Positions 1 to 8,937 of a DNA stretch of 64,000 nt are shown piece after piece. The stretch is from Stappia sp. 28M-7 (lineage in GTDB: Bacteria; Pseudomonadota; Alphaproteobacteria; Rhizobiales; Stappiaceae), in contig NZ_JACMIA010000001.1 of assembly GCF_014252955.1 (NCBI RefSeq), forward strand, positions 3,246,258-3,310,257, given 5' to 3'. The translations under genes were made by a program, and so were the position numbers. The notes below the pieces were generated by a model. The model made no database searches. It was given only the letters and a program-made list of their open reading frames with translations, and was not told where the DNA came from. Every line of letters starts with the position of its first letter. The stretch's first letter is position 1.

Positions 1-290
1 GCATGCGCAAGGGCGAGACTTGGCGCTGCCCCGTCGCCCATCACGACGGCAACTATTTCGCGGATGCCGAGACCATCGCGCGGCTGGAGGGCGAGAATCG
101 CGTCGCCTTCCGTTATGCCAACGGCACCAACCCGAACGGCTCGATCAACGATATCGCCGGCATCGCCAACGAAGCGGGCAACGTGCTCGGCATGATGCCG
201 CACCCGGAAAACTACGTCGACGCGCAGCAGGCGAGCACCGACGGGCGCGCCTTCTTCGAGAGCATCTGCGGGGCCTTCGCCACCGCCTGA
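1..290 (+). CDS. purQ: Phosphoribosylformylglycinamidine synthase subunit PurQ, C-terminal part
   Basis: This is the last ~95 codons of the glutaminase subunit that supplies ammonia to PurL in the fourth step of purine synthesis (FGAR to FGAM). The gene runs in from outside the window, so its start and the catalytic Cys are not visible. The visible part carries the class I amidotransferase ending typical of Pur[13 protein letters not shown] followed by GMMPHPE, where the His and Glu belong to the catalytic triad. It ends with TGA. Its partner purL lies 2.8 kb downstream on the same strand, separated by four unrelated genes. The identification is secure. Confidence 0.95.
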   Translation, partial: MRKGETWRCPVAHHDGNYFADAETIARLEGENRVAFRYANGTNPNGSINDIAGIANEAGNVLGMMPHPENYVDAQQASTDGRAFFESICGAFATA

Positions 291-320
291 TGCGAAAGCG
301 TCGAGACAGGGAGACAACCG

Positions 321-581
321 ATGAGCCGTTCCGCCTCCGGGTCTCCCTTCAAGGCTGAGGAAAAGGCGGAACTCGCCCGCCGGCTGCGCGACTATCTGCG
401 CGACGAACTCGGCGCCGAGGCCGGCATGCTGGAGACCGAGGCCTTCCTCGACTTCATCGCCGCCGAGATCGGCAACGCCTTCTACAATCGCGGCCTCTTC
501 GATGCCCAGGCGGCCATCTCTGCCCGCCTGGAAGAGGCGACGGACGCGGTCTACGCGCTGGAAAAGCCCGCCCGGGCGTGA
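321..581 (+). CDS. DUF2164 family protein
   Basis: An 86-residue cytosolic protein that I place in DUF2164 from the pattern EEKAELARRLRDYL, then LDFIAAEIGNAFYNRGLFDAQ. Function is unknown; the family is small, helical and acidic. It begins 30 bp after purQ on the same strand behind a purine-rich stretch (gagacagggagaca), so it is probably co-transcribed with purQ. Its last 31 bp overlap the end of the convergent AraC-type gene. The Asn-Arg-Gly and Asp-Ala-Gln residues in the second half are the most recognisable part. No signal peptide or membrane segment is seen. Confidence 0.8.
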   Translation: MSRSASGSPFKAEEKAELARRLRDYLRDELGAEAGMLETEAFLDFIAAEIGNAFYNRGLFDAQAAISARLEEATDAVYALEKPARA

Positions 582-1372
582 TCGCTGGGCGGCTGGCCGA
601 ACTGCCGCGAATAGGCCCGGCTAAAGGCCGAGGCACTGGAAAACCCGACGCGGCCGGCAACGCTCTTCAACACTCCTCCCCGCGCAATCTCCTGCCGTGC
701 AAGGCACAGCCGCCAGGCCTGCAGATAGGCGCCCGGCGTCTGGCCGACCGTCCGCCGGAAGCCGGTGGCGAAGGCGGTGCGCGACATGCCGCAGATCCCC
801 GCCAGCTCCTCCAGCCGCCAGCGCCGCTCCGGCGCCTCGTGCATGGCGACCAGCGCCAGCATGATCTGCGGATGGCCGAGCCCGGCGATCAACCCGTCCC
901 GCGCCTGGCCGGTCTCGATGGCATGACGCAGGAAGCGGATCACCACGATCTCGCACAAACGGTCGACGATGGCTTTGCCGCCGCAGCGCGGGCTGGTCAC
1001 CTCCTCGTGCAGCACGGCGGCAACCGCCGCCAGCGCCGGGGCCTCGGTAAGATCGATGCAGACCTCCTCCGGCAGCGCGGTCGCAAGCGGCGAACCCGGT
1101 CCTCCGAGATCGACCCGCGCGGCGACCGCGAGGCGCCCCTGCAGCCGGCAGCCCTCTCGCGTACCGTCGACACGGAACACCAGCCGCCGCAGCACCAGCG
1201 GCTCGTTCTCGTCGAGGGTCTCGTCCCCCGTCAGCAGCAGATGCGCCGGCTCGCCCGGCGGCAAGGCACTGCCCAGCACGCAGGCGGAAATGCGGAACCG
1301 GTCGATCAGGGCCGACAGCCGGTCGACGCGCCCTTGCGGCATGCTGGCATCGTTCATTGAACTCTCGATCAT
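551..1372 (-). CDS. AraC family transcriptional regulator
   Basis: A 273-residue regulator. The N-terminal ~160 residues look like the cupin-type ligand-sensing half of AraC proteins (ends near RFLRHAIETG). The C-terminal ~100 residues hold the double helix-turn-helix: WRLEELAGICGMSRTAFATGFRR (first HTH) and VAGRVGFSSASAFSRAYSRQFG (second HTH with the family signature). It is divergent from the peroxiredoxin-like gene at 1474 across a 101 bp gap, so that gene is the likely target, along with itself. The first ATG is chosen; an in-frame ATG five codons later (MNDASM) is equally possible. The ligand is unknown. Confidence 0.88.
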   Translation of the reverse strand: MIESSMNDASMPQGRVDRLSALIDRFRISACVLGSALPPGEPAHLLLTGDETLDENEPLVLRRLVFRVDGTREGCRLQGRLAVAARVDLGGPGSPLATALPEEVCIDLTEAPALAAVAAVLHEEVTSPRCGGKAIVDRLCEIVVIRFLRHAIETGQARDGLIAGLGHPQIMLALVAMHEAPERRWRLEELAGICGMSRTAFATGFRRTVGQTPGAYLQAWRLCLARQEIARGGVLKSVAGRVGFSSASAFSRAYSRQFGQPPSDHARAGFSSA

Positions 1373-1473
1373 GAAAAGCGGACTGAACTTTTCCTTTCAT
1401 ACATTATCTTGCACAGGCCAACAAGGATGGCCGGCGACGACCGCCCGCCAAGCAAAGTTTCGAAAGGACGCCC

Positions 1474-2013
1474 ATGTCCCTGATTCCCCGCCAGCAGGTT
1501 CCCGCTCTCGCGCTGGAGACGCTCTCCCACGGCCGTTTCGACCTTGCCGCCGAGGCCCCGGACTTCGCGACGCTCGTCGTCTTCTATCGCGGCCTGCACT
1601 GTCCGATCTGCGCCACCTACCTGAAAGAGCTGGAGCGCCTGACGCCGGCCTTTGCCGAGCGCGGCGTGACGACGCTGGCCCTGTCCTCCGACGACAGGGA
1701 GCGGGCAGAGGCGATGGCAGAGAAGATCGGGGCGCAGGCCCTGCGCATCGGCTACGGCCTGCCGCTGCAGGTCGCCCGCGACTGGGGGCTCTACACGTCG
1801 GCCGGGCGCGGCACGACGTCCATCGGCATCGAGGAGCCGGAGCTCTTCTCCGAGCCGGGCGTGTTCCTGGTGCGGACTGACGGCACGCTCTACTTCGCCT
1901 CTGTGCAGACGATGCCCTTCGTGCGCCCTCATTTCCAGGAGATGGTCGGCGCACTCGATTTCGTGCGCAAGAACGACTATCCGGCGCGCGGCGAATACAC
2001 CGGCGCAGTCTGA
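1474..2013 (+). CDS. Peroxiredoxin-like AhpC/TSA family protein
   Basis: A 179-residue thioredoxin-fold protein of the AhpC/TSA superfamily. The active site is LHCPICATYL, giving a Cys43-x-x-Cys46 pair instead of the single peroxidatic Cys in a TxxC context of classical peroxiredoxins, so a thiol-disulfide or organic peroxide reductase role is inferred. The region GDDRERAEAMAEKIG-like (SSDDRERAEAMAEK) and the turn GRGTTSIGIEEPELFSEPG fit the family. The ribosome binding site aaagga precedes the ATG. It is divergent from the AraC regulator and ends 9 bp before the convergent lipid kinase. Confidence 0.8.
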   Translation: MSLIPRQQVPALALETLSHGRFDLAAEAPDFATLVVFYRGLHCPICATYLKELERLTPAFAERGVTTLALSSDDRERAEAMAEKIGAQALRIGYGLPLQVARDWGLYTSAGRGTTSIGIEEPELFSEPGVFLVRTDGTLYFASVQTMPFVRPHFQEMVGALDFVRKNDYPARGEYTGAV

Positions 2014-2022
2014 CGCCGGGCC

Positions 2023-2922
2023 TTACTGCCCGGTGATGAAGCGCAAGGCTCCCGGCTCGACGGCAACCTCGAGCCGGCTTGCCGACATCGGCTCTCCGTC
2101 GAGGTTGATGGCCAGATCCTCCTCAGCCTCGATGGTCAGCCGGGTGAAGCTCGCCTTGCGGGCATAGCCGTCGAACTGGCTGTCGGCCTCGCGCAGCAGG
2201 CCGGACAGGAGTGTCACCAGGTGCTCCGCCTCGGGCTGGGGAAACAGCGTCAGGTCGAGGCGGCCATCGTCGATACGCGCATCGGCGCAAAGCGGCACGC
2301 CGCCGCCGGCCAGCCGGCCGTTGCCGATGGCCATGGCGATGAAGTCGCCCTCCCAGGAAAATCCGTCGGCATTGAAGGTGGCGTGCATCGGCGTCAGCTC
2401 GCCGAGCCGGCTGGCACCGGCGATGAGATAGGCGGCCCCGCCGAGCAGGCGCTTGGCGCGCGGATCGGTCTCGCGGGTGATACGCGTGACCGAGCCTCCG
2501 CTCGCCACATTGACGAAGACCCGCCCGTTGATGCGCCCGACATCGATGGGCTGCGGCGTTCCGGTGGCGCACAGGTTCAGCGCGGCGACGAGATCGTGGA
2601 CCGGCAGGCCGAGGCCGGTGGCAAAGTCGTTGGCCGTGCCCAGCGGCAACACGCCGAAGGCGCAGTCGGTGGCGGGATCGGCCTCCAGCGCCGCCGCGAC
2701 CACCTGGTTCACCGTGCCGTCGCCGCCGCCGGCGACGATCACCTGAGGCCGCTCGCCCGGATCGCGCCGCACGGCCTCCTGCGCGAACTGCGTCGCGTCG
2801 TCCCCGTCATAGGTCACCTGGACACGGACCTCGTGCCCTTCGGTGCGCAGCCGCTCCACGGCCTCGCGCACGTCCTCGCGCTGGGAGGACTTGCCGTTCA
2901 GGATCAGCAGGAGACGACGCAT
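2023..2922 (-). CDS. yegS: YegS-like lipid kinase
   Basis: A 299-residue diacylglycerol-kinase-type enzyme that phosphorylates a membrane lipid (phosphatidylglycerol in E. coli YegS) using ATP. Seen motifs: LLLILNGKSS at the N-terminus, the nucleotide-binding AGGGDGTVNQV, and PLGTANDFATGLG, all in YegS order. The C-terminal lobe (LDLTLFPQPEAEHLV) matches too. I chose the ATG at 2920-2922 because it puts the conserved LLLILNGKS strand at residue 4, as in family members; an in-frame ATG 25 codons upstream has a fair AAGG ribosome site and cannot be excluded. Divergent from purL. Confidence 0.88.
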   Translation of the reverse strand: MRRLLLILNGKSSQREDVREAVERLRTEGHEVRVQVTYDGDDATQFAQEAVRRDPGERPQVIVAGGGDGTVNQVVAAALEADPATDCAFGVLPLGTANDFATGLGLPVHDLVAALNLCATGTPQPIDVGRINGRVFVNVASGGSVTRITRETDPRAKRLLGGAAYLIAGASRLGELTPMHATFNADGFSWEGDFIAMAIGNGRLAGGGVPLCADARIDDGRLDLTLFPQPEAEHLVTLLSGLLREADSQFDGYARKASFTRLTIEAEEDLAINLDGEPMSASRLEVAVEPGALRFITGQ

Positions 2923-3110
2923 GCGGATGGTCCGTTCTGGTGTGGCAGAGGCAGGGGCTGCGGCGGAAGGAAGCGGATGGCCGACGATGGGGAGCATAAA
3001 GCGCGCCTTGTGGATAGATGGGAACGCGGAAGAGGCATGTCTACAATTCCCTTTGTCCCTCCGGTTTGCTAAACGGGCGGCATCTTCCGCTTTCGAGGTT
3101 GCAGGCCCCC

Positions 3111-5309
3111 ATGATCCCCAACGACATCGCCATCACTCCCGAGCTCGTCGAGGCCCACGGCCTCAAGCCGGACGAGTACGATCGCATTCTGGCGCTGATC
3201 GGGCGGGAGCCGACATTTACCGAGCTCGGCATCTTCTCGGCCATGTGGAACGAGCACTGTTCCTACAAGTCGTCGAAAAAGTGGCTCAAGACCCTGCCGA
3301 CCACCGGACCCCGCGTCATCCAGGGCCCGGGCGAGAATGCCGGCGTGGTCGACATCGGCGACGGCGAGGTCGTGGTCTTCAAGATGGAAAGCCATAACCA
3401 CCCCTCCTACATCGAGCCCTACCAGGGCGCTGCGACCGGCGTCGGCGGCATCCTGCGCGACGTCTTCACCATGGGCGCGCGGCCCGTGGCGGCGATGAAC
3501 GCGCTGCGCTTCGGCGCGCCCGAGCATCCGCGCACGAAGCACCTGGTCTCCGGCGTCGTCGCGGGCGTTGGCGGCTACGGCAACTCCTTCGGTGTCCCAA
3601 CGGTCGGCGGCGAGGTCGAGTTCCACGCCCGCTACAACGGCAACTGCCTGGTCAACGCCTTTGCCGCCGGCATCGCCCGCGCGGACGGCATCTTCCTGTC
3701 CAAGGCCGAGGGCGTCGGCCTGCCGGTCGTCTATCTCGGTGCCAAGACGGGCCGCGACGGCGTCGGCGGCGCCACCATGGCCTCAGCCGAGTTCGACGAG
3801 ACGATCGAGGAGAAGCGCCCGACCGTGCAGGTCGGCGATCCCTTCACCGAGAAGTGCCTGCTGGAAGCCTGCCTGGAGCTGATGACGACCGGCGCGGTCG
3901 TCGCAATCCAGGACATGGGCGCCGCCGGCCTGACCTGCTCGGCCGTGGAAATGGGCGCCAAGGGCAATCTCGGCATCACGCTGGATCTCGACGCGGTGCC
4001 GGTGCGCGAGGAGCGCATGACCGCCTACGAGATGATGCTGTCGGAGAGCCAGGAGCGCATGCTCATGGTGCTCAAGCCCGAGAAGGAAGACGAGGCCAAG
4101 GCCATCTTCCGCAAGTGGGGGCTGGACTTCGCCATCGTCGGCATCACCACCGACACGCTGCGCTTCATCGTCAACCACCAGGGCGAGACCGTCGCCGACC
4201 TGCCGATCAAGGAGCTGGGCGACGAGGCGCCGGAATACGACCGTCCGTGGGTCGAAAGCCCCAAGCGCGAGGTGCTGGCCGCCAGCGTCATTGCCGAGCC
4301 GGACGACTATGCCGCCGCCCTCCTGACGCTGATCGGCAATGCCAACGGCGCCTCGCGCCGCTGGGTCTACGAGCAGTACGACACCCTGGTGCAGGGCAAC
4401 ACGCTTGCCTCCCCGGGAGGCGATGCCGGCATCATCCGCGTCGGCACCGAGGGCAAGGCGCTGGCCTTCACCGTCGACGTGACCCCGCGCTACGTGGAGG
4501 CGGATCCCTTCGAGGGCGGCAAGCAGGCCATCGCCGAATGCTGGCGCAACCTGACGGCCGTCGGCGCCGAGCCGCTGGCCGCGACCGACAACCTGAACTT
4601 CGGCAATCCGGAGCGGCCCGAGATCATGGGTCAGCTGGTCGGGGCCATCAAGGGCATCGGCGAAGCCTGCCGCGAACTCGACTTCCCGATCGTCTCGGGC
4701 AACGTCTCGCTCTACAACGAGACCAGCGGCGAGGGAATCCTGCCGACCCCGGCCATCGGCGGCGTCGGCCTTCTGCCGGACCTTTCCCGCCGCGCGGCCG
4801 CCGCCTTTGCCAACGAGGGCGACGTGGTCGCGGTGATCGGCGGCCATGGCACGCATCTGGGCCAGAGCGCCTATCTGCGCGACATCCTGGGCCGCGAGGA
4901 AGGTGCGCCGCCCACGGTGGACCTTGCCGCCGAGCGCCGCCGCGGCGACTTCGTGCGCGATCTGATCCGCGCCGGGCGCGTCACCGCCGTCCACGACATC
5001 TCCTCCGGCGGTCTTGCCGTGGCGCTGGCCGAGATGGCCATGGCGGGCGACAAGGGTGCGCGGGTCAAGGTGCCCGCCCCGGCCCATGCCGCGCTCTTCG
5101 GCGAGGACCAGGGCCGCTACGTGCTGACCTTCAACACCGATGAGGCCGCCTCGGTGCTGGAGGATGCGCTCGACGCGGGGCTCGAGATCGTCGAGATCGG
5201 CCAGGTCGAGGGCAGCGATTTGACGGTTGAGGACATTCTCACCATATCCGTTGCAAAGCTGCGCGAGACCCACGAGACTTGGTTCCCGCACTACATGACG
5301 GGCGCCTGA
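3111..5309 (+). CDS. purL: Phosphoribosylformylglycinamidine synthase subunit PurL
   Basis: The 732-residue small form of FGAM synthase that works as a PurS-PurQ-PurL complex; it converts FGAR, ATP and glutamine-derived ammonia to FGAM in purine synthesis. Length and motifs fit: [14 protein letters not shown] near residue 43, the ATP/substrate segment [19 protein letters not shown]-like [15 protein letters not shown], and the second half repeat [11 protein letters not shown] and SGNVSLYNE. The longer in-frame ORF begins upstream at 3018, but the ATG at 3111 gives the normal [13 protein letters not shown] start. bolA and grxD follow on the same strand, a common order in Hyphomicrobiales. Confidence 0.97.
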   Translation: MIPNDIAITPELVEAHGLKPDEYDRILALIGREPTFTELGIFSAMWNEHCSYKSSKKWLKTLPTTGPRVIQGPGENAGVVDIGDGEVVVFKMESHNHPSYIEPYQGAATGVGGILRDVFTMGARPVAAMNALRFGAPEHPRTKHLVSGVVAGVGGYGNSFGVPTVGGEVEFHARYNGNCLVNAFAAGIARADGIFLSKAEGVGLPVVYLGAKTGRDGVGGATMASAEFDETIEEKRPTVQVGDPFTEKCLLEACLELMTTGAVVAIQDMGAAGLTCSAVEMGAKGNLGITLDLDAVPVREERMTAYEMMLSESQERMLMVLKPEKEDEAKAIFRKWGLDFAIVGITTDTLRFIVNHQGETVADLPIKELGDEAPEYDRPWVESPKREVLAASVIAEPDDYAAALLTLIGNANGASRRWVYEQYDTLVQGNTLASPGGDAGIIRVGTEGKALAFTVDVTPRYVEADPFEGGKQAIAECWRNLTAVGAEPLAATDNLNFGNPERPEIMGQLVGAIKGIGEACRELDFPIVSGNVSLYNETSGEGILPTPAIGGVGLLPDLSRRAAAAFANEGDVVAVIGGHGTHLGQSAYLRDILGREEGAPPTVDLAAERRRGDFVRDLIRAGRVTAVHDISSGGLAVALAEMAMAGDKGARVKVPAPAHAALFGEDQGRYVLTFNTDEAASVLEDALDAGLEIVEIGQVEGSDLTVEDILTISVAKLRETHETWFPHYMTGA

Positions 5310-5386
5310 GCGCCCGTCCTCGAACTTTGAGGGTATCGGGGCGGGCCGCCGGCATAGGCCGCCCCGGAGAGGGAAGGACGGAACGC

Positions 5387-5620
5387 ATGGCAATGCAGGC
5401 GCGCGAGATCGAGGCTCTCATCAAGGAAGCCTTGCCCGATGCGCAGGTCGAAATCCGCGATCTTGCCGGTGACGGCGACCATTACGCCGCGGTGGTGATC
5501 TCCTCGGCATTCCAGGGCAAGACGCGGGTCCAGCAACACCAGATGGTCTACCAGGCGCTCAAGGGCAACATGGGCGGGGAGCTGCACGCGCTCGCCCTGC
5601 AGACCAGCGCTCCCGAGTAA
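5387..5620 (+). CDS. bolA: BolA family protein
   Basis: A 77-residue BolA protein, an iron-sulfur trafficking partner of monothiol glutaredoxins. It has the compact BolA fold pattern: [17 protein letters not shown], then [35 protein letters not shown], and ends ELHALALQT. The conserved His residue (His in DGDHY / QQHQMVY) likely to coordinate the shared cluster is present. The start ATG at 5387 follows a good Shine-Dalgarno (ggaagga); a second ATG two codons on is possible. It is 68 bp upstream of grxD, consistent with a BolA-Grx4 pair acting in iron sensing or Fe-S delivery. Confidence 0.93.
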   Translation: MAMQAREIEALIKEALPDAQVEIRDLAGDGDHYAAVVISSAFQGKTRVQQHQMVYQALKGNMGGELHALALQTSAPE

Positions 5621-5688
5621 TCCGCAACAGGACACCGGGCATTCCACGGTCGCCGGACCTTGACCCGGCAGAACGAAAGGACAGTGAC

Positions 5689-6021
5689 ATGAGCATTCAG
5701 CAGTGGATCAAGAACGAGGTCGACACCAACGACGTCGTGCTGTTCATGAAGGGCACTCCGACCTTCCCGCAGTGCGGGTTCTCCGGTCAGGTCGTACAGA
5801 TCCTCGATTACGTCGGCGTGCCCTACAAGGGCATCAACGTGCTGGAGGACGACGAGCTGCGCCAGGGGATCAAGGAGTTCTCCCAGTGGCCGACCATTCC
5901 CCAGCTCTACGTGAAGGGCGAGTTCCTCGGCGGCTGCGACATCGTGCGCGAGATGTTCCAGAACCAGGAACTGCAGTCGCATTTCGCTGAAAAGGGCATC
6001 TCGACCCGTCAGTCCGCCTGA
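5689..6021 (+). CDS. grxD: Monothiol glutaredoxin Grx4 (CGFS type)
   Basis: A 110-residue monothiol glutaredoxin. The active site [16 protein letters not shown] carries the diagnostic CGFS motif (Cys29), used with glutathione to hold a [2Fe-2S] cluster shared with BolA or passed to apo-proteins. The later [19 protein letters not shown] is the glutathione-binding TVPQ-type loop plus the GGCD turn. The ATG follows gaaaggacagtgac. It follows bolA directly and ends just before a strong terminator, so purL-bolA-grxD probably ends here. Confidence 0.97.
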   Translation: MSIQQWIKNEVDTNDVVLFMKGTPTFPQCGFSGQVVQILDYVGVPYKGINVLEDDELRQGIKEFSQWPTIPQLYVKGEFLGGCDIVREMFQNQELQSHFAEKGISTRQSA

Positions 6022-6030
6022 TCAAACAGG

Positions 6031-6045
6031 TTAATAAAGAGTTAA
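6031..6045. promoter_or_regulatory. CtrA-like box TTAA-N7-TTAA
   Basis: TTAA at 6031-6034 and 6042-6045 are spaced by exactly seven bases, the spacing of alphaproteobacterial CtrA sites. It lies 10 bp after grxD and before the terminator stem, about 175 bp upstream of the small exported protein gene. The match is seen; function is inferred and the AT-rich pattern could be chance. Confidence 0.35.
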
Positions 6046-6049
6046 TAAA

Positions 6050-6081
6050 GGGCGGATCGAAGTCGATCCGCCCTTTCTTTT
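6050..6081 (+). terminator. Rho-independent terminator after grxD
   Basis: An 11-base inverted repeat (gggcggatcga at 6050-6060, tcgatccgccc at 6063-6073) is followed by tttcttttt. The perfect stem and T tract make this a strong intrinsic terminator for the purL-bolA-grxD direction. Confidence 0.9.
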
Positions 6082-6099
6082 TGCAAAAATTGTCAGCTA

Positions 6100-6113
6100 G
6101 GCAAATTTTGCCG
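6100..6113. promoter_or_regulatory. ftr-like palindrome upstream of exported protein gene
   Basis: The sequence ggcaaattttgccg is almost the same as the element at 57427-57441 in the fliL/flgF promoter region. It lies about 107 bp before the ATG at 6221. I infer a possible FlbD-type binding site; no sigma-54 promoter was found nearby. Confidence 0.3.
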
Positions 6114-6220
6114 AATCACTCACGATGAATGCCAGATGAACACGCATTTCAGGCTAGGATCAGTGAGAGGGTGCTAGTCCTCGGTTGAACAGGGGTTCCC
6201 GTCACCGAAAGGAACGACAG

Positions 6221-6505
6221 ATGCGCATCGCAAAGCTTGCCGTTGCCGGTATCGCCCTCAGCCTGGGTCTCGGTCTTGCGACCATGGCGCAGGAATCGGA
6301 TGCAGGCCTGCGCCGTATCTCCTGCGTGAACCTCACCGTCTTCGCCCCGTCAGCCAACGGCCTCAGCGACGCCGACACCTGCCGCGCCCATGGGGGCGTT
6401 GCGGCAAAGGGTGCCGCCGAAGCCTCCGCAGCTCTCGTCATCCTGGTGCGCAACCAGCCCGCCGGGTCCGACCACGGCCTGACCACCGCCAGCAACGGAT
6501 CGTAG
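6221..6505 (+). CDS. Small exported hypothetical protein
   Basis: A 94-residue protein I do not recognise. The N-terminus MRIAKLAVAGIALSLGLGLATMAQES looks like a Sec signal peptide (basic start, ~17 hydrophobic residues). The mature part is about 70 residues with two Cys (RRISCVNL and DTCRAHGG) that could form one disulfide. The ATG is preceded by a clear Shine-Dalgarno (gaaaggaacgacag); the longer in-frame ORF from 6185 lacks one. Its upstream region holds a TTAA-N7-TTAA box and a GGCAAATTTTGCCG palindrome, like the flagellar promoters. It converges on the Hsp70-like gene 15 bp away. Confidence 0.7.
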   Translation: MRIAKLAVAGIALSLGLGLATMAQESDAGLRRISCVNLTVFAPSANGLSDADTCRAHGGVAAKGAAEASAALVILVRNQPAGSDHGLTTASNGS

Positions 6506-6520
6506 CCGCTTCCCCGCAGT

Positions 6521-7789
6521 TCAGCCCGATCCGTATTTGCGTGCAGCGTCGAGGGCGAGACCCGCCCCGACGCTGCCGAACACGTCGCCCTGCACCACCC
6601 TTGCGCCCGGCAGCAAGCCGGTCAGCCGCTCCCGCACAAAGGGCACCGACGCCGAGCCGCCGGTCAGGAACACCGAGGAGATATCCCCGGCCGCAACGCC
6701 CGCCTGTGCCAAGCACCCCGACAACGCCCCTTCCACGCCCGCAACCGCCTGGCTGATCGCCTCGATCAGATCGGACCGCGACACGTCCACATCGAGCGCG
6801 CCGCCACGCAGCGGGAACGCAAGCCGGTAGAGCTCCTCGTGCGACAGCGCGATCTTGGCGGCCTCCACCGCGCCGGCCAGCGCATGGCCCTGCCGCTCCG
6901 ACACCACCGACATCAGCCGGTCGACCAGCTCCGGCCGGGCCGCATCCTGCCGCAGGTCCTTCAGCCGCGTGTCGATCTGCGGGGCGTAGAGGAAGTTGAT
7001 CCGGTGCCAGGTGGCGAGCTCGAAATAGGCCCAGTTCGGCAGGTCGCGGCGCGGGTCGCGCGAGGGCGTGCCGTAGCCGAGTTCCGGCATCACCCGGGCA
7101 AGGCTGAGCAGCCGGTCGAAATCCGTGCCGCCGATGTGAATGCCGGTGCTGGCGAGAATGTCCTCGCGCCGATCCGTCTTCGCCCGCCGCTCCGGCGACA
7201 CGCGCACCACCGCAAAATCCGAGGTACCGCCGCCAAGGTCGACGATCACCGCCAGCTCCTCGCGCGTCACCGCGCGCTCATAGTCGAGCGCGGCGGCGAT
7301 CGGCTCGAACTGGAAGGCGACGGAGGTAAACCCGACCTTGCGGGCAATGGCCTCCAGCTCCGCCTCGGCCCGCTTGTCGGCCTCGTCGTTCTCGTCGACG
7401 AAGCGCACGGGACGGCCGAGCACCACCTCCTCGAAGGCATGGCCGGCGGCCTGCTCGGCCCGGTGCTTCACCTGCGCCAGGTAGAGACCGATGATCTCGC
7501 CGAAGGTCCAGCGCTGCGCCCGGATCGTCGTCTTCTCGGACATGGTGCTGGAGCCGAGCACGCTTTTCAGCGCCCGCATCAGGCGTCCCTCGATGCCTTC
7601 CACATAGGTGGAGACCGCATCGCGCCCGAAGCGCACATGCGCATCCTCGAAGGAGAAGAAGATCGTGCTCGGCAGCACGACGCTGTCCCCCTCCAGCGGC
7701 AACAGCCGCGCCGTGCCGTCCCCCTGGAGGAGCGAGGCGGTGGAGTTGGAGGTGCCGAAGTCGATGCCGCAAGGGCGAAGGCTGGTCAT
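6521..7789 (-). CDS. Hsp70 family protein (YegD-like)
   Basis: A 422-residue actin-fold ATPase related to the E. coli Hsp70 homologue YegD. It has the nucleotide-binding phosphate-1 motif GIDFGTSNST (residues 8-17), the phosphate-2 region VIVDLGGGTSDFAVVRV, and the adenosine loop VFLTGGSASVPFVRERL near the C-terminus. It stops after the ATPase domain: the substrate-binding beta-domain and lid of DnaK (about 200 residues) are absent, so it is probably not a general chaperone. Substrate and partners are unknown. The gene ends next to the small exported protein gene and starts about 100 bp after ttcA ends. Confidence 0.85.
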   Translation of the reverse strand: MTSLRPCGIDFGTSNSTASLLQGDGTARLLPLEGDSVVLPSTIFFSFEDAHVRFGRDAVSTYVEGIEGRLMRALKSVLGSSTMSEKTTIRAQRWTFGEIIGLYLAQVKHRAEQAAGHAFEEVVLGRPVRFVDENDEADKRAEAELEAIARKVGFTSVAFQFEPIAAALDYERAVTREELAVIVDLGGGTSDFAVVRVSPERRAKTDRREDILASTGIHIGGTDFDRLLSLARVMPELGYGTPSRDPRRDLPNWAYFELATWHRINFLYAPQIDTRLKDLRQDAARPELVDRLMSVVSERQGHALAGAVEAAKIALSHEELYRLAFPLRGGALDVDVSRSDLIEAISQAVAGVEGALSGCLAQAGVAAGDISSVFLTGGSASVPFVRERLTGLLPGARVVQGDVFGSVGAGLALDAARKYGSG

Positions 7790-7891
7790 GGTCGGTTCCG
7801 GGTCGTGTCGTGTCGCGCCGCGACGGACGCAAAAGAAAGCCGCGGCCGGGAGGCGGTCCTCCCGGCGCGGGCAGCGGTCTGGAAGGATCGA

Positions 7892-8824
7892 TTATTCGGC
7901 GGCGAACAGCGTCCGCGTCATGGCAAGGCCGGCAGCGCAGGGCTCCTCCGCCTCGCCGCCGGGCGCTGCCGCATCGGCGGCACCAGGACGTATACCGGCG
8001 AAATCGAACAGCTGGATGTCATGCAGATGCGAGGGACGAACCTGCGTCAGCGCCTTGGCCATGGTGGCAAGGCGGCCGGGGCTCTCCTGCTCCCAGCCCT
8101 GCAGCATGCGCTTGACCTCAGCACGCTGCAGCCCGTCCTGGCTGCCGCACAGGTCGCACGGGATGATCGGGAACTCCATCGCGCGGGCAAAGCGCGCGAT
8201 GTCGTCCTCCGCGCAGGCGATCAGCGGCCGCAGGACCATCAGGTCGCCCTCGTCATTGACCAGCTTCGCCGGCATGGACGACAGCCGCCCGCCGTGGAAG
8301 AGGTTCATGAACAGGGTCTCCAGCGCATCCTCGCGGTGATGGCCCAGCACCACCGCCTGACACCCCTCCTCCCGCGCCGTGCGGTAGAGCAGGCCCCGGC
8401 GCAGCCGCGAACAGAGCGAGCAATAGGTGCGCCCTTCCGGGATCTTCGAGGTGACGATGGAATAGGTGTCCTGCCGCACGATCCGGTGCGGGATACCGTT
8501 TTCGCTCAGGAACTGAGGCAGGATATGCGAGGGGAAGCCCGGCTGGCCCTGGTCGAGATTGCAGGCGAGCAGATCCACCGGCAGCAGCCCGCGCCACTGC
8601 AGCTCCAGCAGGACGGCCAGCAGCGTGTAGCTGTCCTTGCCGCCCGACAGGCAGACGAGCCAGCGCGGCCGCTCGCCGCTCGCCTCCACCATGGCGTGGC
8701 GGGCGATGGTCTCGCGCGTCTCGCGCAGCAGCCGCTTGCGCAGCTTCTTGAAGCCGACCGAGGACGGCGCGTTGCGATAGAGCGCGGGAACGTCGCTCTC
8801 CACACTGTCGGCAAGGTCGTTCAT
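7892..8824 (-). CDS. ttcA: tRNA 2-thiocytidine synthetase TtcA
   Basis: A 310-residue PP-loop ATPase that thiolates cytidine 32 of tRNA using an Fe-S cluster. The PP-loop SGGKDS is at residues 60-65. The cluster cysteines are present in [13 protein letters not shown] and [13 protein letters not shown], the arrangement of E. coli Ttc[13 protein letters not shown] is also conserved. The start at 8822-8824 gives [10 protein letters not shown]; the longer in-frame reading to 9655 overlaps the diguanylate cyclase on the same strand and is spurious. The C-terminus ends in a short Ala-rich tail. The 113 bp gap to the diguanylate cyclase upstream allows co-transcription. Confidence 0.94.
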   Translation of the reverse strand: MNDLADSVESDVPALYRNAPSSVGFKKLRKRLLRETRETIARHAMVEASGERPRWLVCLSGGKDSYTLLAVLLELQWRGLLPVDLLACNLDQGQPGFPSHILPQFLSENGIPHRIVRQDTYSIVTSKIPEGRTYCSLCSRLRRGLLYRTAREEGCQAVVLGHHREDALETLFMNLFHGGRLSSMPAKLVNDEGDLMVLRPLIACAEDDIARFARAMEFPIIPCDLCGSQDGLQRAEVKRMLQGWEQESPGRLATMAKALTQVRPSHLHDIQLFDFAGIRPGAADAAAPGGEAEEPCAAGLAMTRTLFAAE

Positions 8825-8937
8825 GGCTCGCGAGCGCCCCGGCTGGCTGTCAGAAAGGTGTCGATGATCCCGCTGGAATAGCGCCTTGCGCCCTCCGCGC
8901 CAAGCGGAAAGCCGCGACGGCTCTCTCCAACCGCGCC

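Noticed and set aside
3783-5393. 536-codon open frame on - strand
   Set aside because: Antisense to purL; shadow of its codon usage.
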